From: BS750m-G69 sp964441235
GTDB lineage: Bacteria > Fidelibacterota > UBA2242
Assembly (NCBI GenBank): GCA_964441235.1
Contig: CAYTUQ010000011.1
Coordinates: forward strand, 11,191 to 75,190
Direction: 5' to 3'
DNA: 64,000 bases
Shown here piece after piece: positions 9,316 through 18,011 of this stretch. A program made the translations under genes and the position numbers. The notes below the pieces were generated by a model. It ran no database searches and was not told the DNA's origin. It was given only the letters and a program-made list of their open reading frames with translations. Numbering within the stretch: position 1 is the stretch's first letter; each line of letters begins with the position of its first letter.

Positions 9316-9390
9316 ATGTTTATAGTTTATATTATACATAGCAATGAAGGATATATTTACATAGGTCAGAAAAGTAACAGATTCAGGTAG
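9316..9390 (+). pseudogene. GIY-YIG endonuclease remnant
   Basis: ATG opens VYIIHSNEGYIYIGQKSNRF and then meets a stop. The GYIYIGQ core with the preceding VYII strand is the GIY-YIG signature. The frame continues past the stop as SELLGYIKTKRY. Only the first strand pair of the nuclease remains, so it should be inactive. The arginine and glutamate of the full domain are missing. Confidence 0.55.
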
Positions 9391-9563
9391 AGTGAGTTGT
9401 TAGGGTATATAAAAACTAAGCGTTACTTAACGGTCAATTACTCATGCGCAGCATGAAAATCATCGATGAACTTTTAAAAACAACGCGGAATATAACTTTA
9501 ACACTTAACATTCCAAAACCTCCAAACCCTTGCTGTCTAGTGCAGCGAGTTGTTTAAATTATG

Positions 9564-10223
9564 TTATATAAATGCATTTAAAAAGGTTTTAAAACTAGAA
9601 ATATGACCAGTTTTATATAGTCTTCTATTAACTCGAGAAAAATACTTTCTGTTTAATAAAATTTTAGGATTGTTTTTTGAATAAGTCAGATTTCTATATC
9701 TTTCGTTTACTGCTGTTTTTAAGTATTTATAAGCAAATTGAGATCTATTCAAACATTCTTTAGTGTATTCGGGTAATAATTCGGGATCATTTTTGACGAC
9801 GTTAAAAAATTGAACATATCCTCGTAATAAATTACTCTGTGGATTTGTATTAATAATTATCCTGTTTCCTAATGCCCATGTTTCAATACAAAAATGTTGA
9901 ATAACTATATGAATTTTAGCTGTGCATTGCTTATTATTAATATAATCTTTTATTTCATCATATTTTTCTTTATAACTCATTTCATCTGAGTCTACAGCTA
10001 TTACTAATCTATCAATAATACCATGTGTGTTTACATACTCTATTGCATCGTCGATAACCTGAAAGTAAAAGGGATAACCAAATCCTGCATATATCACATA
10101 ATTATTGTCTTTAACGAGAGAAATGTTTTGAACAAATCTCAAACTTGGATTTACATATTTTATCCATTTTTCATAAACTTTTTTTTCAGTTTTCTCTCCT
10201 TCCACAACCACATATATATTCAT
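9564..10223 (-). CDS. Predicted TOPRIM-type nuclease, partner of an AAA ATPase
   Basis: A 219-aa protein with a TOPRIM-like layout: VVVEGEKTEKKVYE puts a glutamate at residue 8, and VIAVDSDE puts the D-x-D pair at residues 78 and 80. A conserved-looking HFCIETWALGN follows. These are the features of RloB, AriB (PARIS) and DUF4276-type proteins, which work with a separate ABC-like ATPase in antiphage systems. The start overlaps the ATPase stop by four bases (ATGA), so the two are translationally coupled. The basic C-terminal third (many K, R, Y) could bind nucleic acid. The exact subfamily is unclear. The gene is AT-rich. Confidence 0.65.
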   Translation of the reverse strand: MNIYVVVEGEKTEKKVYEKWIKYVNPSLRFVQNISLVKDNNYVIYAGFGYPFYFQVIDDAIEYVNTHGIIDRLVIAVDSDEMSYKEKYDEIKDYINNKQCTAKIHIVIQHFCIETWALGNRIIINTNPQSNLLRGYVQFFNVVKNDPELLPEYTKECLNRSQFAYKYLKTAVNERYRNLTYSKNNPKILLNRKYFSRVNRRLYKTGHISSFKTFLNAFI

Positions 10224-11359
10224 TCTTTTCCTTCAATATAAAAAGAATCATTTAAAAGTTTTATAAATGCTTGTTGTTTGGATTTCCCAAATCTATGTGA
10301 GAGTTTTTCTCCATAAAGTATATTTACTTTTGAACCTATTCTATGAAAGACATACCAACTATTTATTGGAAGTTTATTAATTATATAGGGATGATGACTA
10401 GTGATAAAAAATTGAATATTGAATTCTTCTTCAATAAGTAAGTCTGGGAAAAAATTAATAGCATTAATTCCAAGAGAATTTTCATATTCATCTACAAGAT
10501 AAATACTCTCATCAGGTAATGTGAAAATATCCGTTAATATTAGTAATACCTTTTGCATCCCAGAGGAAAGTTCGTCTAGTGTAATCCATTTATTTATGCT
10601 TTTTTCTTTAACACAAAAAACAGGAACTTGCCCAGGTATCCTTATTCTTTCGTCAATTTCTTGCATATCTAATACCTTTATATCAGTAATGAAGGAAAAA
10701 ACTGATTTGTAGATGGCACAAATTCTTTGGTAAATATTACTAAAATTCTTTGATAATATATATAATACTGCGTTTAAATTTAATTTTCTATCATGTAAAT
10801 CCGGATAAAGATCTTTTATGGTTTTTACATTTGGAATACCATCTAAAAAACCAAACGGAAAACCACCTATGCTACATCTTTTTGATAGATCAGCTTCAAA
10901 AAATTTTCTTCTAACAATCTTTCTAAACCCATCAAATAAGGGATTAATTTCCTTCTCTTCTTGTAAAATACTGATACAGGATTCAGTACTACTCAGTTTT
11001 GGTAATTCATTATTTTTAAATATAATCTTTTTTGGATCTCTATATATTAGTATTTCCTTTTTCTCATCATTATACTTTTCAAGACTTTCAGAAATAACAA
11101 TAGGTTTTTCCCCATATTCACTTCTTGCTTCCAACTGCCAATGATAATTAAAACCTGCTGTGTTTAAAGTTAAATCCCATATTCCTGGTACTATGTTTTT
11201 TTGGGCGATTTGGGAACCTATATTAAAGATTGTATTTAAAATACGAGTTTTGCCCATCCCAGAATTTCCAACAATTAAATTTATTTTTCCAAATTCAGTA
11301 GCACTAAAATGCCATCCTTCAGGATTCACGTCTCGATATTCATATTTAGTGATTCTCAT
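10220..11359 (-). CDS. AAA_21/OLD-like ATPase (ABC-type), likely defence ATPase
   Basis: A 379-aa ATPase without a fused TOPRIM domain. Walker A is GNSGMGKT at about residues 32-39, the ABC signature is LSSGMQK, Walker B is IYLVDEYENS, and the switch histidine lies in TSHHPYII. The insertion between Walker A and the signature is long, as in OLD, RloA and AriA proteins. It is the first gene of a two-gene unit with the TOPRIM protein. Such pairs sense phage proteins and release or activate the nuclease. The location in a tRNA-bounded island full of restriction-system scraps supports defence. It might instead be a split OLD nuclease. Confidence 0.75.
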   Translation of the reverse strand: MRITKYEYRDVNPEGWHFSATEFGKINLIVGNSGMGKTRILNTIFNIGSQIAQKNIVPGIWDLTLNTAGFNYHWQLEARSEYGEKPIVISESLEKYNDEKKEILIYRDPKKIIFKNNELPKLSSTESCISILQEEKEINPLFDGFRKIVRRKFFEADLSKRCSIGGFPFGFLDGIPNVKTIKDLYPDLHDRKLNLNAVLYILSKNFSNIYQRICAIYKSVFSFITDIKVLDMQEIDERIRIPGQVPVFCVKEKSINKWITLDELSSGMQKVLLILTDIFTLPDESIYLVDEYENSLGINAINFFPDLLIEEEFNIQFFITSHHPYIINKLPINSWYVFHRIGSKVNILYGEKLSHRFGKSKQQAFIKLLNDSFYIEGKE

Positions 11360-11770
11360 TTTAATTTTTCCTCTTATTTACATAAACCTTCGCATAAATT
11401 AATGAATAAAACTTTATCTTGGGATATTAATTTTAATTTATTTCAAGAATAATTTCAGTTTATACGAGTAGTATAAAAAAAGAGTGTCGCATAAAGTAAA
11501 AGCATTTCTGTCGGACTTGATAAAGCAATTTAGGCCGCATGGTGGTTGTGTAGATTGTCATGTCATGGCTCATATAAATTAACTCTTCAGGCTGGTTAAG
11601 ATACTTTTTAATCGCTATGTTTATCATCATCAATCGTATTGTTATTTCATTTGAGTATATTTATACATCTTTTTAAAAGCAAGACAAATTTTTAGCCCCG
11701 AATAAAAACGTGTAAAAGCAGGAATCGGTGAGTTTAATTGGAAACTCTGAGAGATTCGGGGTTTTTTATT
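11360..11770. other. Intergenic region with a relic of the 57-aa gene
   Basis: No intact gene. The minus strand at about 11565-11625 retains KKYLNQPEEL, matching the start of the small frame at 8737. The bases at 11645-11695 match 8920-8965. Together with the following inverted repeat and hsdS tail, this marks a duplicated block. Confidence 0.5.
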
Positions 11771-11843
11771 ACAACTTAAGTCAAGTCCGGTCAGGAGATT
11801 TTTATTGTGCTGATGAATTTTCCTCGGACTTGACTCAAGTTGT
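11771..11843. repeat. Inverted repeat, copy C (hsdS-tail associated)
   Basis: Third copy of the hairpin described at 2631. Like copy A, it is preceded by TCGGGGTTTTTTATT, so copies A and C are the closest pair. Confidence 0.75.
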
Positions 11844-12007
11844 AGGCTCTTCTCCCCAGACCTCAGCAATCTTATCCTTAATCTTCTGCTCATAAATCTC
11901 TATCAGTCTCTTATTTGCTTTTACCAATTTCTGCTTTTCTTCAATACGAGTAACGATTCCCTGCTGGAAGGATAAGTAGGGGGTGGGATAATAATACTGT
12001 ATTTGTA
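11835..12007 (-). pseudogene. HsdS 3' fragment, copy C
   Basis: Reads YYYPTPYLSFQQGIVTRIEE, then KQKLVKANKRLIEIYEQKIK and DKIAEVWGEEPTT. It is the C-terminal conserved helix of HsdS, ending just before the damaged tRNA copy. The upstream part of this frame runs antisense through the tRNA and is not HsdS. Confidence 0.8.
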
Positions 12008-12013
12008 ATTGGT

Positions 12014-12096
12014 CGCGGGGTGGAGTCCCGACTTGTCGGGAGCAGCTCGTTGGGCTCATAACCCAAAGGCCGTAGGTTTGAATCATACCCCCGCTA
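12014..12096 (+). pseudogene. Damaged initiator tRNA copy with hairpin inserted in the D loop
   Basis: Same acceptor arm (CGCGGGG/CCCCGCT) and anticodon arm (GGG CTCATAA CCC) as the intact gene at 2522. The D loop is replaced by a 16-base hairpin TCCCGACTTGTCGGGA plus GCA. The T stem has a G-A mismatch, and the T loop reads TTTGAAT in place of TTCGAAT. A tRNA finder may score it as a weak Met tRNA; it is probably not functional. Confidence 0.75.
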
Positions 12097-12104
12097 CAAG
12101 TATA

Positions 12105-12130
12105 AAAGGGCAATAAGCCCCTTTTTTGCC
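12105..12130 (+). terminator. Terminator-like hairpin after the damaged tRNA
   Basis: AAAAGGGC aataa GCCCCTTTTTT: a short GC stem and a T run. Confidence 0.55.
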
Positions 12131-12333
12131 CTCTAAAATTTGTGCTAAGTCCATAACAAATAATCCTGAATCAAGAAAGTTAGACTTAAAGACTTCGTAC
12201 AATTTCCATTCAAAAAAGTTTGATTTCTTCTTGAGATTTATCATTATTTTGAGTAGTATTGGTCGAAAATATTGATGGTTATTAAAATAGTTAAAATGTA
12301 AAAACGTTGTATTAAGAAAGGAGTAGAAAAGTA

Positions 12334-13137
12334 ATGAGAATAGTAATTCACAAAGACTATGAAACTTTAAGCAAATGGGTTGCTGATTATGTTGCGGATA
12401 AAATAAATAAATCATACTCAACACCGGAAAAGCCATTTGTGTTGGGACTTCCCACGGGTTCTTCACCACTTGGAACTTACAAGGAACTTATAAAGCTATA
12501 TAAAGTAGGAAGTATATCTTTCAAGAATGTTATTACCTTTAATATAGATGAATACATCGGTATTCCGGAGGAGCATACTCAGAGTTATCACTATTTCATG
12601 TGGGAAAATTTCTTTAAACATATCGATATTCCGAAGGAAAATGTCAATATTCTCAATGGTAATGCTCCTGACCTTGAAAAAGAATGCAAAGAATATGAAG
12701 AGAAAATAAAAGATGCTGGAGGTATTGATCTATTTCTGGGTGGAATTGGTCCTGATGGTCACATTGCTTTCAATGAACCAGGCTCATCGCTAACATCGAG
12801 GACACGTGTTAAAACACTTTGCTACGATACTATACTTGCAAATTCCCGATTTTTTGACAATGATCTTACCAAAGTGCCAAAAACTGCCCTTACTGTTGGT
12901 GTAGGAACGGTTATGGATGCGCATGAAGTTCTCGTTATTATTAATGGTTATAAAAAAGCGCGAGCATTGAAGCAGGTTGTGAATGGAGGTGTCAACCACA
13001 TGTGGACAGTTTCTATTCTTCAGCTCCATCAGCATGCGGTAATAGCATGTGACGATGAAGCAACAATGGAATTGAAAGTTGAAACTGTCAAATACTTCAA
13101 AGACATTGAAAGAATTGCACTTCACAATTTGCCGTAA
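12334..13137 (+). CDS. nagB: Glucosamine-6-phosphate deaminase
   Basis: Converts glucosamine-6-phosphate to fructose-6-phosphate and ammonia; cytosolic. The 267 aa match the E. coli size. It has GLPTGSSPLGTY (phosphate-binding start), FNIDEYIGI, GGIGPDGHIAFNEPGSS with the catalytic Asp/His, and LTVGVGTVMDAHEVLVI. A good site AAAGGAG precedes ATG. The next gene (DUF4954) starts 20 bases after the stop, so they are probably co-transcribed. No nagA is seen in the window. Confidence 0.96.
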   Translation: MRIVIHKDYETLSKWVADYVADKINKSYSTPEKPFVLGLPTGSSPLGTYKELIKLYKVGSISFKNVITFNIDEYIGIPEEHTQSYHYFMWENFFKHIDIPKENVNILNGNAPDLEKECKEYEEKIKDAGGIDLFLGGIGPDGHIAFNEPGSSLTSRTRVKTLCYDTILANSRFFDNDLTKVPKTALTVGVGTVMDAHEVLVIINGYKKARALKQVVNGGVNHMWTVSILQLHQHAVIACDDEATMELKVETVKYFKDIERIALHNLP

Positions 13138-13157
13138 ACATTAGCAAGGTAACAATC

Positions 13158-15143
13158 ATGGATTATAGAAAATTAAATAATTTGGAAATTGAGGTTCTTG
13201 AAAAACAGGGTTGCAGTGCGGAAAACTGGGATACAGTACTGGTCAAAGATGGTTTTGTACCTGAACGTGTCCGAAATGTCAGTTTTAGAGGCAAGGTCAG
13301 GATGAGTATTTTTGATAAGTCTCTTGATATTGGTAACGGGGTTATAAAACCAGTCGGACTATATAATTGTTATATTAAGGACTGCCTAATCGGTGACAAT
13401 GTTTATATCTCAGATGTGAAGAATCTTGTTCATTATGATATAGAAAGTGATGTTGTTATCGAAAATGTTGCCAGTCTTATAGTTGCTGGCGAAACCACTT
13501 TTGGCAATGGTACAGAGATTGAGATTCTTAACGAAGGAGGCGGTAGAGAGCTGCCCATTTTTGATAAACTTTCTTCACAGATCGCTTACCTCATAGTAAT
13601 GTACCGTCATAATACCGCTCTGATAGAAAGACTTAAAGAACTGGTTAAAAAATATGTTGAATCGAGGAGATCTATTCAGGGGACAATAAAGCAAGAGGCT
13701 AAGATTTCCAATAGTTTAATCATACGTAATGTCAATATTGGAGAGAGTGCCTTGATATCCGGTGCACTATGTTTGGAAGAAGGCACAATTGAGAGCTGCA
13801 AGAGCGATCCAACTTTTGTAGGTGAAGGAGTCATCGCAAAGGAATTCATTATTTTATCAGGTACACGTATTGATGGCTCTGCAATGCTTGATCGCTGTTT
13901 TGTCGGGCAGGGAGTACGAATTGGTAAACAGTATTCGGCTGAAAATTCTGCCTTTTTTGCTAATTCTGAATTATTTCACGGTGAAGCATGTAGTATTTTT
14001 GCTGGTCCTTATACAGTAACTCACCATAAGTCAACACTTCTTGTTGCCGGAATTTTTTCCTTTTTTAACGCAGGAAGCGGAAGCAACCAGAGCAATCATA
14101 TGTACAAGTTGGGCCCTGTCCATCAAGGCGTATTAGAGCGTGGAGCAAAGACAGGATCTTTTTCATATATGATGTGGCCATGCAGGATTGGCGCTTTCAC
14201 AGGTGTAATTGGAAAACATTATTCCCATTTTGATACTACGGATTTCCCTTTCTCCTATATTCTCGAATCAAAAGGTAAAAGCACTTTAGTACCAGCAATG
14301 AATCTTTGTACCGTTGGAACACGACGAGATAGTACAAAGTGGCCTGCTCGTGACCGCAGAAAGAATCCTGATAAACTAGATTTAATTAATTTTGATTTAT
14401 TCAACCCATATACAGTTGGGAAAATACTGAAGGGTATTGAACAACTTAAGAAACTTTATAAAGATTCATCGGAAGACCAGGAATTTATAAGATATAAGGG
14501 TATTCAGATTAAGAGGCTTAAGCTCAAAAGCGGTTATGAGAATTATGAAATGGCAATTGATGTCTATATTGGCAATGAAGTTGTTAAACGTTTGGAGGGA
14601 CTTTCAGAAGCAACATCATTTGTTGCTGTTATTGAAAAGCTCAAGCCTGAAGGGAAAGAAGGATGTGGTAAGTGGGTTGATATTTCCGGAATGCTTACAC
14701 CGATAAGTTCTCTTGAAAAACTTATGGATTCTGTGCGGAGTGGTCAGATTTCATCAGTTGACGATTTGACTACCAGTTTAAGAGCAATACATGAGAAATA
14801 TAGTGAAACAGCCTGGGAATGGTGTGTGGATCTTATTCAGAAACGTCTCGGTGTTGGTTTAAAAGATTTTACAGGACAACATATTATAGAAATTATCCGT
14901 AAATGGAAGGAGAGCTCCGCAAAATTCAATAGTATGGTCCTTAAAGATGCCGGGAAAGAATTTGATAAAGAAAGCCGGATCGGTTATGGCATTGATGGTG
15001 ATGAAGAAGTAGAGATGAAAGACTTTGTAGCCGTGCTTGGAACTTTCGATAGCAATAAATTTGTCTTGGATCTGAAAAAAGAATCCGAGCTAATTAAAAA
15101 GCGTGCAGATAATCTGTTTGCACATTTGGAATTATTGCAATAG
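13158..15143 (+). CDS. DUF4954 family protein with left-handed beta-helix domain
   Basis: A 661-aa cytosolic protein of a family common in Bacteroidota and relatives. Residues about 60-340 show hexapeptide-like turns (IGDNVYI, IGESALISG, IGKQYSAEN), as in left-handed beta-helix sugar nucleotidyl- or acyltransferases. The central GSGSNQSNHMYKLGP and the GKHYSHFDTTDFPFSYI segment are highly family-like. The C-terminal part (about 420-661) is mostly helical. Enzyme activity is not known. Its tight linkage to nagB suggests amino-sugar or UDP-GlcNAc metabolism, by context only. Confidence 0.85.
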   Translation: MDYRKLNNLEIEVLEKQGCSAENWDTVLVKDGFVPERVRNVSFRGKVRMSIFDKSLDIGNGVIKPVGLYNCYIKDCLIGDNVYISDVKNLVHYDIESDVVIENVASLIVAGETTFGNGTEIEILNEGGGRELPIFDKLSSQIAYLIVMYRHNTALIERLKELVKKYVESRRSIQGTIKQEAKISNSLIIRNVNIGESALISGALCLEEGTIESCKSDPTFVGEGVIAKEFIILSGTRIDGSAMLDRCFVGQGVRIGKQYSAENSAFFANSELFHGEACSIFAGPYTVTHHKSTLLVAGIFSFFNAGSGSNQSNHMYKLGPVHQGVLERGAKTGSFSYMMWPCRIGAFTGVIGKHYSHFDTTDFPFSYILESKGKSTLVPAMNLCTVGTRRDSTKWPARDRRKNPDKLDLINFDLFNPYTVGKILKGIEQLKKLYKDSSEDQEFIRYKGIQIKRLKLKSGYENYEMAIDVYIGNEVVKRLEGLSEATSFVAVIEKLKPEGKEGCGKWVDISGMLTPISSLEKLMDSVRSGQISSVDDLTTSLRAIHEKYSETAWEWCVDLIQKRLGVGLKDFTGQHIIEIIRKWKESSAKFNSMVLKDAGKEFDKESRIGYGIDGDEEVEMKDFVAVLGTFDSNKFVLDLKKESELIKKRADNLFAHLELLQ

Positions 15144-15158
15144 TGACAATTTTAACAG

Positions 15159-15647
15159 TTACTCAGTAATATCACAGCTAGCAGTTATATTGTAAGAGGC
15201 GCCATTTAATACATCAAGATTTCCAGTATATTCATATCCCCAATCTCTTTCTATTGTTTTTACTGTTGTAGCACATTCAATTCCTATAAACCATGTACCG
15301 GGAGATAATTCTGGTATAGAAATTGTCTTCTTTGTTCCGTCTGTGGTATCAGCATAATCAGCACAATTTCTAAAGGCAAAGTTTGCCTTTTTTAAATATA
15401 AATTCAGGTGATAATTGTTATCACTATCTAATTTAACAGTAAGATTACTTGATTTCTCAGGTATCTTAATCTTAAAATGATGATATTGTTTATCACCTAT
15501 TTTCGTATGAACAGGGTCATTTTCTTCTGTAGATTGTCCATAGTACGCTTTTGTCTATTATTAAGAGTTCCCTTTATGTCAATATTTCCATGACCGTCAA
15601 TTGCATAGGGAAAATACTACAGAAGTAAAAGATATAATCTTTCTCAT
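15159..15647 (-). pseudogene. Frameshifted small secreted protein (PPC-like)
   Basis: A start codon at 15645-15647 opens a signal peptide, MRKIISFTSVVFSLC, which soon meets a stop. A one-base shift picks up AIDGHGNIDIKGTLNN, and a second shift picks up YYGQSTEENDPVHTKIGD, continuing to the end NGASYNITASCDITE. The last 130 residues read like a pre-peptidase C-terminal beta-sandwich (HHFKIKIPEKSSNLTVKL, SPGTWFIGIE). Two frameshifts near short repeats mean decay or sequence error. Intact length would be about 160 aa. Confidence 0.6.
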
Positions 15648-15701
15648 ATTGTATTTTCGTGTATAATTTTTGAGGAGTTGTTCTGATTTAGTACAATTTG
15701 T

Positions 15702-16340
15702 TTATTTTTCTCTTATAAAATTCCTTACCCAATCGATGAATTTTAAATTGCTATAAATTTTTTGTGTTCTATTAGCATCATTCAAATTACTATCTAATTC
15801 ATATGCATCTTCGAGGTAGTTGTTGGCATTTGTTAGTAATTCTATATTTTCCTTGAAAACTTTTTTTGTCTCTTTTATATATCTTATCTTTTCCTCTCTA
15901 TGTCGTATAAATTCTATTTTAGCCATTCTTGCGTCGTAATCGGTTCTTTTTTTGAATTCTACAATGGAATAATAGCCGATATTATTTAGCTGCCAGGCTG
16001 CAATGCCAGGTCTATTAAGCTCGTTTGCATAGCGTGCTGCCAGTAAAAGCGATACTGTAACTTCTTCAATATCTCCTGCTTCTTTTGCCTTTTCAGCAGA
16101 TGCTTTTTCCGCCCTGAAATCAATCCATAATTCATCAACCGATTTTGGTTTTTGCTCGAATTGTTTATTTATTTTCTCTTCCTCTTTGTTGGGAATGTTC
16201 ATACTATCTGTTGACGTAATCTGCTCTGTTGCTTTTTCTTTTCCCTTATTTGCGGATTCCTTTTCTCCACAAGTAAGTATAAATAATGTAAGGAATAGGC
16301 CTAACAGCATATTTTTCTTTTTAATCTCTATATATTTCAT
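15702..16340 (-). CDS. Putative lipoprotein, unknown function
   Basis: A 212-aa protein with a lipoprotein signal: a basic start, hydrophobic run, and lipobox LFILTCG with Cys at residue 24. A Ser/Lys/Glu-rich linker (about 25-65) follows, then a helical region of about 140 aa with short repeated A/L/Y patterns (LLAARYANELNRPGIAAWQL, then NNIGYYS) that recall TPR-like helices. The last turn is basic. An AGGAGG site precedes the start. No partner is obvious; the frameshifted secreted gene lies just downstream on the same strand. Confidence 0.6.
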   Translation of the reverse strand: MKYIEIKKKNMLLGLFLTLFILTCGEKESANKGKEKATEQITSTDSMNIPNKEEEKINKQFEQKPKSVDELWIDFRAEKASAEKAKEAGDIEEVTVSLLLAARYANELNRPGIAAWQLNNIGYYSIVEFKKRTDYDARMAKIEFIRHREEKIRYIKETKKVFKENIELLTNANNYLEDAYELDSNLNDANRTQKIYSNLKFIDWVRNFIREK

Positions 16341-16737
16341 AGTTACCTCCTGAAATAGATATTAAAGTAAGAAATATTGCCAATACAATAAATAATTTGT
16401 TGTATTAATCTGGATCTCCGATCGTTAGTAATTTTTGTCTAAGACATGTCTGTTGATAGTTCTTTGGATTTTCACAGTAGTTTTAAGTATATTTATTTGT
16501 TACCTTTAAATTTTTCTCATTTATTCTACTAAATATAATGAAGAATTTCAAGAAATATAATTAAGGTTGAATGTTTTCGGAGACCTGTCTGGCGTTAGAT
16601 GTGTAACGAACACCAATACATATTAGATATTTATCTGGTAAAAGTTTAGATAAAAATGTGATATTTAATGTTAATAAAAATTGATGTTCTTAAACTTCCA
16701 AATAATATTTATCTTGATAAACCAAATATAAAATTAA
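16341..16737. other. Intergenic, nothing recognised
   Basis: AT-rich, without an open frame or clear repeat. It may hold the promoter of the lipoprotein gene. Confidence 0.4.
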
Positions 16738-16738
16738 G

Positions 16739-16763
16739 TCCCACTCTAGTGTTTCAGAGTGGG
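16739..16763 (-). terminator. Hairpin after rpsU
   Basis: CCCACTCT agtgtttc AGAGTGGG, an 8-bp stem about 105 bases past the rpsU stop on the minus strand, followed on that strand by a T-rich stretch. It is the likely end of the rpoD-rpsU transcript. Confidence 0.55.
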
Positions 16764-16869
16764 TTGGATTGTTATTTTTTAAATATTTGATAAAAATCGT
16801 CAGATTAAATGATTCTTCCAGCACAGACGTGTCTTCTGAACGGATCGCTCGATATGAACGGTTCTCCGA

Positions 16870-17124
16870 TTAATACCGTGAAGAGATGTTTTGAAACCCA
16901 TACTGATCTCTATATTGAGAACTTTGTTGGTATCTTTGCATTGCCAATGTTCTGCGAAGGCGCTTGAGTGCTTTAGCTTTTCGCATCCTTTTATCAGCAC
17001 TGGGCTTAACATAGTAGGCATTCTTCTTAATGTCTTTTAGAATACCAGCTTTTTCAAATTTCTTTTTAAAGCGTCTAATTGCTTTCTCCAAAGGCTCTCT
17101 CTCATTTACTGTTACTTGAACCAT
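16870..17124 (-). CDS. rpsU: 30S ribosomal protein S21
   Basis: Small-subunit protein that helps base pairing with the message 5' region. The 84 aa start VQVTVNEREPLEKAIRRFKK and are strongly basic, with KALKRLRR. The C-terminal extension (QQSSQYRDQYGFQ) is Q/Y-rich, unlike the short enterobacterial form. It lies 29 bases after rpoD on the same strand. The rpoD-rpsU order is reversed compared with the classic E. coli operon. Confidence 0.95.
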   Translation of the reverse strand: MVQVTVNEREPLEKAIRRFKKKFEKAGILKDIKKNAYYVKPSADKRMRKAKALKRLRRTLAMQRYQQSSQYRDQYGFQNISSRY

Positions 17125-17153
17125 ATGACTTTATTCACCTCACTTTCAAATTT

Positions 17154-18011
17154 CTATCCTAAATATGCTCTTAATTTTTTGCTTCTGGATTTATGACGAA
17201 GACGGCGAATTGCTTTTTCCTTAATCTGGCGGACACGTTCTCTGGTTACATTGAACTTTTCACCAATTTCATTCAAAGTAAGAGCATATTCACGGTCTAT
17301 ACCGAAGTACATTTTAATGACATCTCTTTCACGTTCTTTGAGTGTATTGAGTGCATCCTTGATCTCTTGTTTCAAGGACTCACTCATGATATTAAAGTCA
17401 GGAGTAGGTTGACCGTCATCTTGTATAACATCTATTAGAGAATTTTTCTCTCCATCACGAAATGGTGCATTTAAAGATTGATGCCTTCTGGATATTCTTA
17501 TTGCATCTAAAACCTCATGTGTATGCATTTCAAGACCGTGTGCAATTTCATCCTGTCGGGGTGCACGTTCATTTTGTTGTTCAAGAATCTCAGCTTGTTT
17601 TGTGATTTTACTTATTGTACCTACACGGTTTAGTGGAAGCCGAACAATTCTTGAGTGTTCTGCTAGAGCCTGAAGAATAGATTGCCTGATCCACCATACA
17701 GCATAGGATATGAATTTAAATCCACGTGTTTCATCAAAGCGTCCAGCTGCTTTTATAAGCCCCAAATTACCTTCATTGATTAAATCTGTTAAGGGTAAAC
17801 CCTGTCCCTGGTAATCTTTGGCAACACTGACAACGAAGCGTAGATTTGATTCTGTGAGTTTTTTTAAAGCTGCACGGTCACCAGCATGAACTTTTTGAGC
17901 AAGTTCAACCTCCTCGTCAGGTGTAAGAGGATTGAATTTGCCAATTTCTTCAAGGTATTTACTTAAAGCCCTATTTGAATCTTTTGTAACTTTTTTAACT
18001 TTTTTTGTCAT
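17154..18011 (-). CDS. rpoD: Primary sigma factor RpoD/SigA, short FCB type
   Basis: Directs RNA polymerase to household promoters. The 285 aa lack region 1.1, as usual for Bacteroidota-like primary sigmas. Region 1.2 begins ALSKYLEEIGKFNPLTPDEE. Region 2 has LIQEGN-like LINEGNLGLIKAAGRFD and the -10 helix FKFISYAVWWIRQSI. Region 3 is in the middle, and region 4.2 has TLNEIGEKFNVTRERVRQIK. The start ATG follows a poor ribosome site. It is cotranscribed with rpsU. Confidence 0.95.
   Translation of the reverse strand: MTKKVKKVTKDSNRALSKYLEEIGKFNPLTPDEEVELAQKVHAGDRAALKKLTESNLRFVVSVAKDYQGQGLPLTDLINEGNLGLIKAAGRFDETRGFKFISYAVWWIRQSILQALAEHSRIVRLPLNRVGTISKITKQAEILEQQNERAPRQDEIAHGLEMHTHEVLDAIRISRRHQSLNAPFRDGEKNSLIDVIQDDGQPTPDFNIMSESLKQEIKDALNTLKERERDVIKMYFGIDREYALTLNEIGEKFNVTRERVRQIKEKAIRRLRHKSRSKKLRAYLG

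Noticed and set aside
11642..11893. 83-aa minus-strand frame
   Set aside because: It crosses the inverted repeat and the end of an hsdS tail out of frame; no family features.
12083..12469. 128-aa minus-strand frame before nagB
   Set aside because: It runs antisense through the damaged tRNA and the nagB start and matches nothing I know.
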